From Dorea phocaeensis (GTDB taxonomy: Bacteria; Bacillota; Clostridia; Lachnospirales; Lachnospiraceae): DNA of 64,000 nucleotides. The stretch is taken from positions 371,700-435,699 of the forward strand of contig NZ_OEPZ01000003.1 of the NCBI RefSeq assembly GCF_900240315.1, given 5' to 3'. A program made the translations under genes and the position numbers. The notes below the pieces were generated by a model. The model was not told where the DNA came from. It was given only the letters and a program-made list of their open reading frames with translations, and ran no database searches. Positions 36,392 through 46,122 of the stretch are shown piece after piece (the first letter of the stretch is position 1; each line of letters begins with the position of its first letter).

Positions 36392-36994
36392 TTAAACCAT
36401 ATTCAGGCAAAAAGAAATCAAAATAGGAACCATAAATGAACATATCACGCCATTAAAAACGGACAAAACAACCGTTTCTTCATTTGTATATTTCAACATA
36501 ACCGGCAAAGTAGTATCTTCACTGGTAGCTCCTGCCGGGGCAATACATGTATAGTAATTAAAGTGAACTGCAAGAAATGGAATCAAAATAAAGGAAAACA
36601 TCTCTCGCATAAGATTACTCATAAAAGCAATGCTACCCATCTCCACATTGGCTAACCCACTAATCGTAACACCTGCCAAACTATACCAGCCCAAGCCACT
36701 GGTGATCGCCGTCCCATAACCAATCGGTATTTCCAGAATCAAGGAACAGATAACTCCTCCCACGAAAGATCCGACAATAATTCCGATCGGAATGATAAAG
36801 ATTTTCATATGATACTCTTTTATTTTTGAAAAGATTCCTCTCTGCATTCCGATACTGATGCCGACAGAAAACATCAAAATGTATAATACTATATCCGTGT
36901 TTTCCGTTATCATATTTAAAGCAGTTAATTCAATACCAGACATTCCATAAACCAAACCAATCCCTAATGCTAAAATCATAAATACAATAATCAT
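36392..36994 (-). CDS. LysO-family transporter, large C-terminal part
   Basis: A 200-aa membrane protein matching the C-terminal part of LysO (DUF340): 'GLGWYSLAGVTISG', 'SNLMREMFSFILIP' and 'APAGATSEDTTLPV' are conserved. LysO (E. coli YbjE) exports lysine. In E. coli it is one protein of about 300 aa; here it is encoded by two genes overlapping by 4 bp (ATGA). The split form is known in Clostridia. Confidence 0.88.
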   Translation of the reverse strand: MIIVFMILALGIGLVYGMSGIELTALNMITENTDIVLYILMFSVGISIGMQRGIFSKIKEYHMKIFIIPIGIIVGSFVGGVICSLILEIPIGYGTAITSGLGWYSLAGVTISGLANVEMGSIAFMSNLMREMFSFILIPFLAVHFNYYTCIAPAGATSEDTTLPVMLKYTNEETVVLSVFNGVICSFMVPILISFCLNMV

Positions 36995-37287
36995 TTATCC
37001 ACCTCTTGTTCTTGATCACCTTTTCTCTTTTTCATAAACTTTTTTGTTAAAACAAAAACTATGAGAATTGATAAAACAGTTGGAATTAGAAAAAATAATA
37101 AGCTTGATAATCCCAACGAAGATAAATCGTTTATAAAATTGTCATCTCTTCCTAGCTTTACACCCATACAAAGAATCAGAAGGAACGTGCAGCCAAGAGA
37201 AAACCACTCATTCCCTTTTTTTGCACGCTTTGGTATCAGAAAACGCCCAGCGAGAATACCGAGACACATAATGATTAAAGCCTCCAT
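36991..37287 (-). CDS. LysO-family transporter, small N-terminal part
   Basis: A 98-aa protein with about three membrane helices corresponding to the N-terminal part of LysO ('GILAGRFLIPKRAKKGNEW', 'LLILCMGVKLGRDD'). It probably assembles with the product of the overlapping next gene. No lysine riboswitch was seen upstream. Confidence 0.85.
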   Translation of the reverse strand: MEALIIMCLGILAGRFLIPKRAKKGNEWFSLGCTFLLILCMGVKLGRDDNFINDLSSLGLSSLLFFLIPTVLSILIVFVLTKKFMKKRKGDQEQEVDK

Positions 37288-37416
37288 AAGCCCCTCCTTT
37301 ACTTAGCGCATTACTTTTAATTATATCATGGCCTACTGACAAAGTAAATCCCTACAAATCATGCCCATAAACTACTATACATCCCCTCATAGCTCCTCTT
37401 TTTTATACACATCATT

Positions 37417-37485
37417 TGTATATTTTGCATATTTTAAACTTTTTTACAATTTTATCTTGCATATTTATGAATTGTGGTGTATAGT
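37417..37485 (+). promoter_or_regulatory. argG promoter with ARG-box-like sites
   Basis: TTGCAT (37457-37462) and TATAGT (37480-37485) are spaced by 17 bp. An ARG-box-like TGCATATTTATGAA (37458-37471) overlaps the -35 and spacer. A second, TGTATATTTTGCAT (37417-37430), lies 41 bp upstream. The -35 and layout match the argC promoter, suggesting one ArgR regulon. Confidence 0.7.
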
Positions 37486-37544
37486 ATGTCTTGCATTGAA
37501 ACAAACAAAATAAAATCAAAGATAGATTTGAGGAGGATAAACAT

Positions 37545-38765
37545 ATGAAAGAGAAAGTTGTATTAGCGTATTCCGGAGGACTGGACACCACAGCCATTAT
37601 TCCATGGCTCAAAGAAAATTTTGATTACGAAGTAATCTGCTGCTGCGTAGACTGCGGTCAGGAGGAAGAATTAGACGGACTGGAAGAGCGTGCAAAATTA
37701 TCCGGCGCTTCCAAATTATATATCGAAGACATCGTTGACGATTTCTGTGATAATTACGTCGTTCCTTGCGTACAGGCACACGCCGTTTATGAAAACAAAT
37801 ATTTACTCGGAACTTCCATGGCACGTCCGGCTATTGCAAAACGTCTCGTTGAGATTGCAAGAAAAGAAGGCGCTACTGCCATCTGCCACGGCGCTACCGG
37901 AAAAGGAAATGACCAGATCCGTTTTGAACTGGGAATCAAAGCGCTGGCTCCGGACATCAAAATCATCGCTCCATGGCGTATGACCGATGTATGGACCATG
38001 AACTCCCGTGAAGAAGAAATTGAGTACTGCAAAGCACATGGAATCGATCTTCCATTCGACGCAAGCCACAGCTACAGCCGTGACCGTAACTTGTGGCACA
38101 TCAGTCACGAAGGACTGGAACTGGAGGATCCTGCAAACGAACCAAACTATGATCATCTTTTGGTTCTTGGGGTAACTCCGGAAAAAGCTCCGGACGAAGG
38201 AGAATATGTGACGATGACCTTTGAAAAAGGTGTTCCTAAGAGTATCAATGGTGAAGAAATGAAAGTTTCCGATATCATCCGCAAGCTCAATGAACTTGGT
38301 GGAAAGCACGGTGTTGGTATCTGTGATATCGTCGAAAACCGTGTAGTTGGTATGAAATCCCGTGGCGTATATGAGACTCCTGGCGGAACTATCCTCTACG
38401 AGGCACATCAGCAGTTAGAAGAACTGGTATTGGATCGCGCAACCTATGAAGTAAAGGAAGAAATGGGCAATAAACTTTCTCAGATCGTATACGAAGGAAA
38501 ATGGTTTACTCCACTTCGTGAAGCTGTACAGGCATTTATCGAAAGTACACAGGAATACGTGACCGGTGAAGTAAAATTCAAACTCTATAAAGGCAATATT
38601 ATCAAAGCCGGAACCACATCTCCATATTCTCTGTATAGTGAGTCTTTGGCAAGCTTTACAACTGGCGATCTCTATGATCACCACGATGCAGACGGATTCA
38701 TCAATCTGTTTGGTCTGCCATTAAAGGTTCGTGCAATGAAAATGGCAGAAGTAGAAGGCAAATAA
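37545..38765 (+). CDS. argG: Argininosuccinate synthase
   Basis: A 406-aa enzyme joining citrulline and aspartate. '[18 protein letters not shown]' is the ATP PP-loop, and '[16 protein letters not shown]' is the substrate site. It is separate from the argCJBD operon. argH is not next to it in this window. A strong terminator follows. Confidence 0.97.
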   Translation: MKEKVVLAYSGGLDTTAIIPWLKENFDYEVICCCVDCGQEEELDGLEERAKLSGASKLYIEDIVDDFCDNYVVPCVQAHAVYENKYLLGTSMARPAIAKRLVEIARKEGATAICHGATGKGNDQIRFELGIKALAPDIKIIAPWRMTDVWTMNSREEEIEYCKAHGIDLPFDASHSYSRDRNLWHISHEGLELEDPANEPNYDHLLVLGVTPEKAPDEGEYVTMTFEKGVPKSINGEEMKVSDIIRKLNELGGKHGVGICDIVENRVVGMKSRGVYETPGGTILYEAHQQLEELVLDRATYEVKEEMGNKLSQIVYEGKWFTPLREAVQAFIESTQEYVTGEVKFKLYKGNIIKAGTTSPYSLYSESLASFTTGDLYDHHDADGFINLFGLPLKVRAMKMAEVEGK

Positions 38766-38797
38766 AAATGTATAAACCCCAATAAATAATTCTCTAA

Positions 38798-38837
38798 AGA
38801 AGGGGCTTACCGTTTCTCATAACTGTAAGCCCCTTCT
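38798..38837. terminator. Intrinsic terminator after argG
   Basis: AGAAGGGGCTTAC (38798-38810) and GTAAGCCCCTTCT (38825-38837) form a perfect 13-bp stem with a 14-nt loop. It lies between the convergent argG and dipeptidase genes and can serve both. Confidence 0.85.
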
Positions 38838-38865
38838 TGCTTTATCTGTCATTCTTTCAAATACG

Positions 38866-39834
38866 CTATGCTAAGACTTCGCGCAGCACTCGTTCTACAT
38901 TTTCTCCCCAGATCTTATCAAGCTGTCCTTTGGATAATCCTTTCTTCTCCAGCGCCTCCCACAAAAGTTCCATCGCCGATGCATTCGGGATATCCAGTCG
39001 TTCCAGCCCGTCAATCCCGTCAAAATCTGTTCCAATCGCCGGAAATTCACTTCCACCCACTTGAATCATATGCAGAATATGGGCTGTCATTTCCTCAATT
39101 TTAGATTCTTTTGTAGTTCCCAAAAACGGTCCAAAAAAGTTAAGACCGGCAACACCGCCCTGCTCTGCAAGAGCCCGGATCATTTCATCTGTCAGATTCC
39201 TTGGATGGTTACACAAATTGCGGCAATTAGAATGAGAGGCCACTACTGGCCCTTTTGCATATTTTAAAATGTCCCAAAAAGTTCCGTCGGAAGCATGAGA
39301 AACGTCCGCAATCATTCCCAGTTCTCCCATCCTTGTTACTGTCTCGATTCCAAATGGCGTCAGCCCCTTCTCCATCATTCCCGCATCCCGGCTGTTTGGA
39401 TGTCCCAGGCAGTTCTCATAGTTCCACATCAATGTCATCAGCCGCACCCCTTCCTGGTACAGGCTTGTAAGCCGTTCCATCCGGCCATTTAAAACGCCTC
39501 CCTCTTCGATCGTCAAAATAGCAGAAATCTTGCCATCTTCTGCATTTTCGGCAATCTCCTGCCAGGAATGAGCCAGGCGTATCCTGCTCTGGTAGATCTC
39601 AAACTGTTCTTTCGCATAAGCGATCATCTGCTCTGCTCTTTGATACGCATCCTCATATCCATTTCCATTCTCATAATTTCCAAAACAAGTAAAACATGCA
39701 AAAAACTGTGCTTTTGTACCGGCTTTTTCCATATGCTCAATACTGATACTATGCCGGTTTGTCATAAGATCTCCTGCATCTTTCTGATCCATCAATTTTC
39801 CAATCGTGTCACAATGCAAATCAATCAGCTTCAT
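38866..39834 (-). CDS. Dipeptidase, peptidase family M19
   Basis: A 322-aa membrane-dipeptidase family enzyme, cytoplasmic here because no signal peptide is seen. Zinc ligands lie in 'LIDLHCDTIG', the bridging Glu in 'LTIEEGG', and His in 'IADVSHASD' and 'VASHSNCRNLC'. 'AIGTDFDGIDG' is also typical. Such enzymes hydrolyse dipeptides, including some with D-residues. Confidence 0.92.
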   Translation of the reverse strand: MKLIDLHCDTIGKLMDQKDAGDLMTNRHSISIEHMEKAGTKAQFFACFTCFGNYENGNGYEDAYQRAEQMIAYAKEQFEIYQSRIRLAHSWQEIAENAEDGKISAILTIEEGGVLNGRMERLTSLYQEGVRLMTLMWNYENCLGHPNSRDAGMMEKGLTPFGIETVTRMGELGMIADVSHASDGTFWDILKYAKGPVVASHSNCRNLCNHPRNLTDEMIRALAEQGGVAGLNFFGPFLGTTKESKIEEMTAHILHMIQVGGSEFPAIGTDFDGIDGLERLDIPNASAMELLWEALEKKGLSKGQLDKIWGENVERVLREVLA

Positions 39835-40077
39835 CGTGCTCCTCCTTCGTATCTTCGTTAATCACATCATTTACATTTTTCCAAACCTATCACACCGTCT
39901 GAATTCTCTAAATTCAGTATACTACACTAGTTCACAAGAGGGAATCTGTATCTTTCTGTATCTATTCAAAAATTTTACAAAAGAAAATGTCAAAAAACTC
40001 CTGTATATTTTTTCTTCATTTCCGAAATAATATTTTTGTATTGACATGTATCAATGAAAATAAAGGAGGAATGTACC

Positions 40078-40260
40078 ATGTCTGAAATATCCGTACTTGA
40101 CTTACAGAATCTCCGCCACTTAATCGGCGGCTATGACACTACACACTGCAAAATGCAGGATTATGCTTCCTGCGCCACAGATCCTGAAGTGAAGAAACTT
40201 TTTCAGGACGCAGCGGATTCTGCTATGAAAAACAAGCAAAATCTAATGAAATTTTTATAA
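40078..40260 (+). CDS. Small spore coat-like protein, CotF family fragment type
   Basis: A 60-aa helical protein ('LQNLRHLIGGYDTTHCKMQDYASCATDPEVKKLFQ') resembling the short CotF-like proteins that come in pairs in Clostridia. ATG 40078 follows AAAGGAGG; an earlier ATG 24 nt upstream is poorly placed. It is 16 bp from the next gene. Confidence 0.75.
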   Translation: MSEISVLDLQNLRHLIGGYDTTHCKMQDYASCATDPEVKKLFQDAADSAMKNKQNLMKFL

Positions 40261-40276
40261 GAGGAGGAAACTTGAT

Positions 40277-40537
40277 ATGTTAGATGAAAAAACAATGGTA
40301 TCCGACACCCTGGCAAGCGTCAACGGAGAACTGGTCCGCTTCGGAGAAATGATTCCTCAGACGGAAAACAAAGAATTAAAGCAGTGTCTGAAACAGCTGC
40401 GCAACGAATGTGAAATGTCGCAGGAAAAACTCTATCAGATTGCCCGTGAAAAAAGCTACTATGTTCCTGCTGCTAAAGCATCTGAACAGGAAATCAGTCA
40501 TGTAAAATCCGTATTAACCGGACTTTCCATGAAATAA
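40277..40537 (+). CDS. Spore coat protein, CotF-like
   Basis: An 86-aa helical protein matching the spore coat CotF/COG5577 family: 'MVSDTLASVNGELVRFGEMIPQTENKELKQCLKQLRNECE' region. It is in an operon with the preceding gene. The pair shows that the host probably forms spores. No clear sigma-E or sigma-K promoter could be assigned upstream. Confidence 0.82.
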   Translation: MLDEKTMVSDTLASVNGELVRFGEMIPQTENKELKQCLKQLRNECEMSQEKLYQIAREKSYYVPAAKASEQEISHVKSVLTGLSMK

Positions 40538-40548
40538 CTAGATAAGAA

Positions 40549-40603
40549 AAACAGCAGAATCTTTTTCTTCGCCTTTTTAGGCATGAAAGTGATTCTGCTG
40601 TTT
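40549..40603 (+). terminator. Terminator after the spore coat pair
   Basis: AAACAGCAGAATC (40549-40561) pairs with GATTCTGCTGTTT (40591-40603). The loop contains an inner hairpin (GCCTTTTTAGGC). Confidence 0.75.
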
Positions 40604-40630
40604 GTATTTCTTATATCTTACCAAATCTCT

Positions 40631-41236
40631 TTATTCCTTTTTATTTCTATCATCCACAATTCGTTTCTTTTCTATATTTGGATCAATAAAATTTTCCTTT
40701 GCGTACTTCCAAAGCGTCTCCGATCCTTCTTTGGTTCGCTGATTCCGTTTCAAAATCTGACTCAAACGCACCTCATGCTCTTCCCACGCTTTTCCATCGG
40801 TAGCTGCATTTAACATCATCGGCTGTATATTGTCCATAGACCGGGCAAATTTAGCTTCCTTTGTCTCACAGGCTTCAAACTCTTCCCAAAGCGTACGCAT
40901 TTTCTCTCTCTGATCCGAGGGAAGCATCCCAAAGATCCTCTCTGCTGCCCGTTCCTCCCGCTGCCTCTGGGTCTTCTTCGCCTCCATATCATACGCATAG
41001 GTATCACCTGCATCGATCTCTACAATATCATGGATCAGCAGCATAGAAATCGTCCGAAGCACATCAATTTCTTCATTGGCATACTCCGAAAGGAGCAGCG
41101 TCATAATCGCCATATGCCAGGCATGTTCCGCATCATTTTCCTTGCGGACGGCATCGGTAAGATACGTCTGCCGCCCTATCATTTTCTCTTTGTCAATCTC
41201 TCTTAAAAATGCAAACTGCTGCTCTAACCGCTCCAT
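40631..41236 (-). CDS. HD-domain hydrolase (HDDC2/YfbR-like)
   Basis: A 201-aa HD-superfamily phosphohydrolase. Metal ligands lie in 'ENDAEHAWHM' and 'LLIHDIVEIDAGD', with a later Asp in 'FARSMDNIQPM'. Relatives are 5'-deoxynucleotidases. ATG 41236 follows AAAGGAG by 8 nt and lies just after the ABC gene stop, so it may be co-transcribed. Confidence 0.87.
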   Translation of the reverse strand: MERLEQQFAFLREIDKEKMIGRQTYLTDAVRKENDAEHAWHMAIMTLLLSEYANEEIDVLRTISMLLIHDIVEIDAGDTYAYDMEAKKTQRQREERAAERIFGMLPSDQREKMRTLWEEFEACETKEAKFARSMDNIQPMMLNAATDGKAWEEHEVRLSQILKRNQRTKEGSETLWKYAKENFIDPNIEKKRIVDDRNKKE

Positions 41237-41237
41237 C

Positions 41238-43052
41238 CTATGCGCTCCTTTCAAACTGTGAATTGTATAGTTCCGCATAGAAGCCATTCTGAGCAATCAA
41301 TGTTTCGTGATTTCCCTGCTCAATAATATCTCCGTCTTTCATCACCAGAATCAAATCTGCATCCCGAATGGTAGACAGACGGTGTGCGATAATAAAACTG
41401 GTTCTTCCGCGCATCAGATTATCCATCGCCTTCTGAATCCGAATCTCCGTACGGGTATCCACAGAACTGGTCGCCTCATCCAAAATCAAAATTTTAGGAT
41501 CCGCAAGAATCGCTCTTGCAATCGTTAATAACTGTTTCTGTCCCTGAGACACATTGCTTGCTTCTTCATTTAATTCCATTTCGTATCCCCCCGGAAGGGT
41601 CTGTACAAAACGATGCACGTGAGCTGCTTTTGCCGCTTCTACGACCTCCTCATGGGTGGCACCCAACTTACCGTATCGAATATTTTCTTCAATACTTCCC
41701 TTAAAAAGCCAGGTGTCCTGCAGGACCATACCAAACATCTTTCTCAACTCACTTCTGTTAAAATCACGGATATCGTGTCCGTCCACTTTAATTGCCCCGC
41801 TTCCCACATCATAGAATCGCATCAGAAGCTTCACCATCGTCGTTTTTCCTGCTCCCGTCGGACCTACAATTGCAATCTTCTGCCCCGGTTCCACCTTCGC
41901 ACTGAAATCGTTGATAATGGTATGCTCTGGATTATAGCCAAAGTGTACATGTTCAAATTCCACGCTTCCTTCGATCCCTTCCGGTGATACCGGATGTTCT
42001 GCCGTCTGTGCCTCTTCCTCTTCTTCCAGGAATTCAAAGACCCTCTCTGACGCGGCAGCTGTGGACTGAAGCATATTTGCCACCTGGGCAACCTGCTGAA
42101 TCGGCATGGTAAACTGACGCACATACTGAATAAATGACTGGATATCTCCCACTTCGATCGTTCGCTTCACTGCCAAATAACCACCCAGAATTACCACGGC
42201 CACATAGCCCAGATTTCCTACAAACTGCATAATTGGCATCATCATACCGGAAAAGAACTGTGATTTCCATGCTGACTGATAGAGGATATCATTGTCCTTC
42301 TCAAACGCTGCGATCACGTCCTCTTCCTTATTAAATGCCTTTACAATATTATGACCACTGTAGATTTCTTCCACCTGACCATTGACATGCCCCAGATACT
42401 TCTGCTGGCTCTTAAAATACCGCTGCGAATGCTTTACAATCACGGAAATAAATCCCATAGAAATCGGAAGAATCAGAAGCGCTGCCAGTGTCATCAACGG
42501 ACTGATACTAATCATCATCACCAACACACCGATGATCGTAGTCACAGACGTAATCACCTGCGTTGCACTCTGATTTAAACTCTGACTTAAAGTATCCACA
42601 TCATTGGTAATTCTGGAAAGAATCTCTCCATGTGTCATCTGATCAAAGTATTTCACCGGAAGGCGGTTAATCTTTTCCGAAATTTCTTTCCGCATCCGAT
42701 AGGTCAGCTTCTGTGAAATCCCCGTCATAATATAGCCTTGAACAAACGAAAACAAGGCGCTGCACAAATACAGGAAAAGAAGCCCAAGAAGAATCTGTCC
42801 TATCTTTCCAAAATTGATTCCATTTCCCCCTGAAACCTTGCCCACCAGACCGTTGAAGATCTCCGTAGTCGCTTTTCCTAAAATCTTAGGTCCTACAATA
42901 TTAAAGATGGTGCTGCCCACTGCAAATACGGCCACAAAGAATATCGCAATTTTATAATTTGCAAGATAACTCATTAATTTCTTCATTGTTCCCTTAAAGT
43001 CTCTTGCTTTCTCTCCGGCAACACCGCCGTTCCCATGTCCATGTGGTGCCAT
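41238..43052 (-). CDS. ABC exporter, ATP-binding/permease subunit (604 aa)
   Basis: A type IV exporter half with six membrane helices then an ATPase domain: Walker A 'GPTGAGKTTMVKLLM', signature 'NVSQGQKQL' (variant), Walker B 'ILILDEATSSVD', and 'IAHRLSTI'. The catalytic Glu is intact, but the signature is non-canonical. Together with the next gene, whose signature is canonical and Glu is replaced, it fits a heterodimer with one good and one degenerate ATP site, as in TM287/288 and BmrCD. It is one base after the partner's stop. Confidence 0.92.
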   Translation of the reverse strand: MAPHGHGNGGVAGEKARDFKGTMKKLMSYLANYKIAIFFVAVFAVGSTIFNIVGPKILGKATTEIFNGLVGKVSGGNGINFGKIGQILLGLLFLYLCSALFSFVQGYIMTGISQKLTYRMRKEISEKINRLPVKYFDQMTHGEILSRITNDVDTLSQSLNQSATQVITSVTTIIGVLVMMISISPLMTLAALLILPISMGFISVIVKHSQRYFKSQQKYLGHVNGQVEEIYSGHNIVKAFNKEEDVIAAFEKDNDILYQSAWKSQFFSGMMMPIMQFVGNLGYVAVVILGGYLAVKRTIEVGDIQSFIQYVRQFTMPIQQVAQVANMLQSTAAASERVFEFLEEEEEAQTAEHPVSPEGIEGSVEFEHVHFGYNPEHTIINDFSAKVEPGQKIAIVGPTGAGKTTMVKLLMRFYDVGSGAIKVDGHDIRDFNRSELRKMFGMVLQDTWLFKGSIEENIRYGKLGATHEEVVEAAKAAHVHRFVQTLPGGYEMELNEEASNVSQGQKQLLTIARAILADPKILILDEATSSVDTRTEIRIQKAMDNLMRGRTSFIIAHRLSTIRDADLILVMKDGDIIEQGNHETLIAQNGFYAELYNSQFERSA

Positions 43053-43053
43053 A

Positions 43054-45366
43054 TCATTCCACCTCCTTTAAGTCTTCTGCCAGTTCTTTCTCCGATAACT
43101 GAGAGGATGCGATCTGGTAATATGCTTCGCAATTCTTCAGAAGTTCTTTATGCGTTCCTTTTCCAACGACTTTTCCGTTATCCAGAACAATAATCTGTTC
43201 CGCCTGAAGAATCGTACTGATTCGCTGTGCAACAATCAGAACCGTACTGTCTGCTGTCTTTTCTTTTAACGCTTTCCGAAGCGTCACATCCGTCTTGTAA
43301 TCAAGAGCGGAAAAACTGTCATCAAAAATATAGATTTCCGGATGTTTTGCGATCGCTCTTGCAATAGAAAGGCGCTGCTTCTGCCCACCGGACACATTGG
43401 CTCCACCCTGGGAAATCGGACTCTGATAACGCTTCTTCTTGTGCTCGATAAATTCTGTTGCCTGAGCGATTTTAGCTGCCTCTTCCATCTCTTCCTGAGT
43501 TCCGTCTGGATTTCCATACAGAATATTGGACGCAACATTTCCTGAGAATAGCACTCCTTTCTGCGGAACATACCCTATCTTCTCCCGCAGATCATGCTGC
43601 GTTACTTCCCGGATGTCTTCTCCGTCAATCATAATCTTACCTTCTGTCACATCATAAAACCGGGGAATTAGATTTACAAGCGTCGACTTTCCGCTTCCCG
43701 TACTCCCTATAAATGCCGTTGTCTCACCTGGTTTCGCAGTAAAGGAAATATCCTCCAACACATATTCTTCTGCTCCCGGATAACGGAAGGATACATGATC
43801 AAAGCAAACCTCTCCTTTTCCCTCTTCCGAAAATGTTTTTGCTTCCTTTGGATCGTGAATCAGCGTCTGACTCTTTAAGACTTCATCCACACGCTCTGCT
43901 GACACCGCCGCTCTTGGGAGCATTACAGAGATCATACAAATCATCAGGAAGGACATAATAATCTGCATGGTATACTGAATAAATGCCATCATATCTCCCA
44001 CCTGCATTGCTCCATCATTGATGCTGTGTCCGCCAACCCAAACGATCAGTACCGTCACTGCATTCATAATTAACATCATCATCGGCATCATAAACGTCAT
44101 CGCACGATTTACAAATAAGTTCGTCTTCGTCAGATCTTTATTTGCGCCGTCAAATCTTTCTTCCTCATATTCCTGCGTTCCAAATGCTCGGATTACCGGA
44201 AGTCCCGTTAAAATCTCTCTGCTGACCAAATTCAGGCGGTCAATCTGTTTCTGTACAATCTCAAATTTAGGCATTACCAAAACAAAGAGTGCAATGACAA
44301 CCAATAGGATCATCAAAATTCCAAGGCCGATAATCCAACACATATCCACATTTGTATTAAAGACTTTCCACACTCCGCCTGCTGCCATAATCGGCGCATA
44401 CAGAACCATCCGAAGCAGCATAACCATCAAAAGCTGAATCTGCTGAATGTCATTGGTACTTCTCGTAATCAAAGAGGCCGTTGAGAACTTATCAAATTCC
44501 GCATTGGAAAATCCAACCACCTTCCGGAATACATCGCGTCTTAGCCCCTGACCGATCCCCGCTGCAACCTTGGATGCCATCAATCCCACGAGAATACTTG
44601 CCAACATTCCAAGCGCTGCCAGCCCCAGCATCTTCGCTCCGGTCTGCATAATATAGGAAGAACTCATTTTCCCTGTATCAAGACCAATATTCTCGTATGC
44701 TGCCTTTACATAGACAGTAGCTGCCTGCTCTGTCATCGTCTCTGGCAGCTTAGCCATCTGTTCTTCCATCTGATCAATCATAGGGTCCCTCTGCTTTGGA
44801 TCCATCATACCGATCATTTCATACAAGGTCATGCTGTCTACATCCGGCAGTTTCGTCTCTGTCTGAGACTGAACTTCCGCCTGCATCTGAGCCTGTGGCA
44901 CTGCCTGCATCTGCCCCTGGGCTGCTGCCTGCATCTGTTCCTTCATCTTCTGACGCATTTCTTCTTCCATCTGCACTGCTGTATCGCTTCCAGAATCAAT
45001 TCCTGATACCATCATCATAGGTACAGCCAAAACAGACGCCAGCTCTTCTTCCTGCTCTTCTTTTACCGACTCTTTTAACGCAAGAACTTTTCCATCATAA
45101 TCATATGATTTTTGACTTTCTTCAAACGCCTCCCGCACCGTCTTCTGCTGCGCAGACGGCACAAACAAAAGCAGATGCTCCAAATCCTCCTTCGCAATTT
45201 CATCTGGTACTTTTTCCGTAATTCCGCTCTGCTGGATTCCAACATTTACGATATCCGATGTATACGTCGGTAAAGACAGATCACAATATGCCTGCACCAT
45301 CAGCACCATCAGAATCATAAGTACAGAACCTGAATACGGCTTTAAAAATCGAAACAATTTCTTCAT
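43054..45366 (-). CDS. ABC exporter, ATP-binding/permease subunit (770 aa) with a large insert
   Basis: A type IV exporter half. After the first membrane helix it carries an extra region of about 190 residues (around 45-235), rich in Gln, Met and Glu, with repeats such as 'AQGQMQAVPQAQMQAE'. The topology puts it outside the cell. The ATPase domain has Walker A 'GSTGSGKSTLVNL', signature 'NVSGGQKQR' and Walker B 'IYIFDDSFSALD', where Asp replaces the catalytic Glu. It is controlled by the upstream marR gene, probably for drug or stress export. Confidence 0.92.
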   Translation of the reverse strand: MKKLFRFLKPYSGSVLMILMVLMVQAYCDLSLPTYTSDIVNVGIQQSGITEKVPDEIAKEDLEHLLLFVPSAQQKTVREAFEESQKSYDYDGKVLALKESVKEEQEEELASVLAVPMMMVSGIDSGSDTAVQMEEEMRQKMKEQMQAAAQGQMQAVPQAQMQAEVQSQTETKLPDVDSMTLYEMIGMMDPKQRDPMIDQMEEQMAKLPETMTEQAATVYVKAAYENIGLDTGKMSSSYIMQTGAKMLGLAALGMLASILVGLMASKVAAGIGQGLRRDVFRKVVGFSNAEFDKFSTASLITRSTNDIQQIQLLMVMLLRMVLYAPIMAAGGVWKVFNTNVDMCWIIGLGILMILLVVIALFVLVMPKFEIVQKQIDRLNLVSREILTGLPVIRAFGTQEYEEERFDGANKDLTKTNLFVNRAMTFMMPMMMLIMNAVTVLIVWVGGHSINDGAMQVGDMMAFIQYTMQIIMSFLMICMISVMLPRAAVSAERVDEVLKSQTLIHDPKEAKTFSEEGKGEVCFDHVSFRYPGAEEYVLEDISFTAKPGETTAFIGSTGSGKSTLVNLIPRFYDVTEGKIMIDGEDIREVTQHDLREKIGYVPQKGVLFSGNVASNILYGNPDGTQEEMEEAAKIAQATEFIEHKKKRYQSPISQGGANVSGGQKQRLSIARAIAKHPEIYIFDDSFSALDYKTDVTLRKALKEKTADSTVLIVAQRISTILQAEQIIVLDNGKVVGKGTHKELLKNCEAYYQIASSQLSEKELAEDLKEVE

Positions 45367-45392
45367 ATTCTGCTTCCTTTCCTAAGTTTTCT

Positions 45393-45893
45393 CTAAAATC
45401 CATGCCTGCCGGAATGTCTGGTCTCTTTCATCAAAGCACAAAGATCCATGCCCTTTAAGTCTTTTGATGCGAACAGATTATCCCGCATCTGCATGGTAAG
45501 CCGCCGAAACAACAGGCGCTCTTCTACAGACATTCCATGGTGAAGAAGGTCCTCCATCTCTTTTAATATATTTTCTAAGGCTTCTACACACTGGATTCCT
45601 TTCTCTTTCAGATAAATCCTTACAATCCGCTGATCCTCCTGATCCGGCTTTCGCAAGATGTATTCCCGGCTCTCCAGTTTCTTAAGCGCTACCGTCATCG
45701 ACGGCGGTGTAATTCCGATCTTTTCCGCCAGCTCCCGCTGCGAAATCCCTTCATGCTTATTCAGCAAAAATAAGATACCCGCTTGGCTTGGCTTCAAATC
45801 CAAAGCTTCCATCCGCTTCATTGCCTGATATTTACTCAAATGTAAAATCTGATGGAGCAACAAAAAAACTGACGTATCCTGCATTCCGTTCAT
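45393..45893 (-). CDS. MarR-family transcriptional regulator
   Basis: A 166-aa winged-helix protein: 'SQAGILFLLNKHEGISQRELAEKIGITPPSMTVALKKLE' region is the MarR DNA-binding fold, and 'RKPDQEDQRIVRIYLKEKG' is the wing. ATG 45893 follows AGGAGG. It is the first gene of the operon with the two ABC subunits, and probably represses it. Confidence 0.92.
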   Translation of the reverse strand: MNGMQDTSVFLLLHQILHLSKYQAMKRMEALDLKPSQAGILFLLNKHEGISQRELAEKIGITPPSMTVALKKLESREYILRKPDQEDQRIVRIYLKEKGIQCVEALENILKEMEDLLHHGMSVEERLLFRRLTMQMRDNLFASKDLKGMDLCALMKETRHSGRHGF

Positions 45894-45943
45894 ATCATCC
45901 CTCCTGTCAATATTTCCAAAATCAGACTCAATTTTAAAATCAA

Positions 45944-45989
45944 TTAGAAGTCTAACTATTATATTAGTAATTATCACAATATGTGTCAA
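45944..45989 (-). promoter_or_regulatory. marR promoter with palindromic candidate operator
   Basis: TTGACA (45989-45984) and TAATAT (45966-45961) on the minus strand are spaced by 17 bp. A palindrome TTAGA-ag-TCTAA lies at 45944-45955, just past the predicted start site. A MarR operator is inferred. Confidence 0.6.
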
Positions 45990-46056
45990 TGAATTTATGA
46001 TTATTTAAGAATTAATTGGGATATTTTACAAGAAATTAATTAGATAGGAAAGCAAC

Positions 46057-46110
46057 AACCGCCATCGGGGACGTGTACATTTTAAAAAAACTCCGTCCCC
46101 GATGGCGGTT
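46057..46110. repeat. Dispersed hairpin repeat, copy 1
   Basis: Perfect 16-bp arms (46057-46072 and 46095-46110) flank a 22-nt loop. The core TCGGGGAC...GTCCCCGA and much of the loop are shared with copy 2 at 47868-47905. It lies 3' of dtd and upstream of marR. There is no T-run after the stem, so it is not a classic terminator. It may be a REP- or MITE-like element. Confidence 0.8.
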
Positions 46111-46122
46111 CACCCTGTCCCT

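Noticed and set aside
37288..37416. Lysine riboswitch upstream of the split LysO genes
   Set aside because: The gap is too short and lacks the L-box conserved blocks.
46057..46110. Hairpin as a classic intrinsic terminator
   Set aside because: No T-run follows either arm, and the loop is conserved with the second copy, so it is listed as a repeat.
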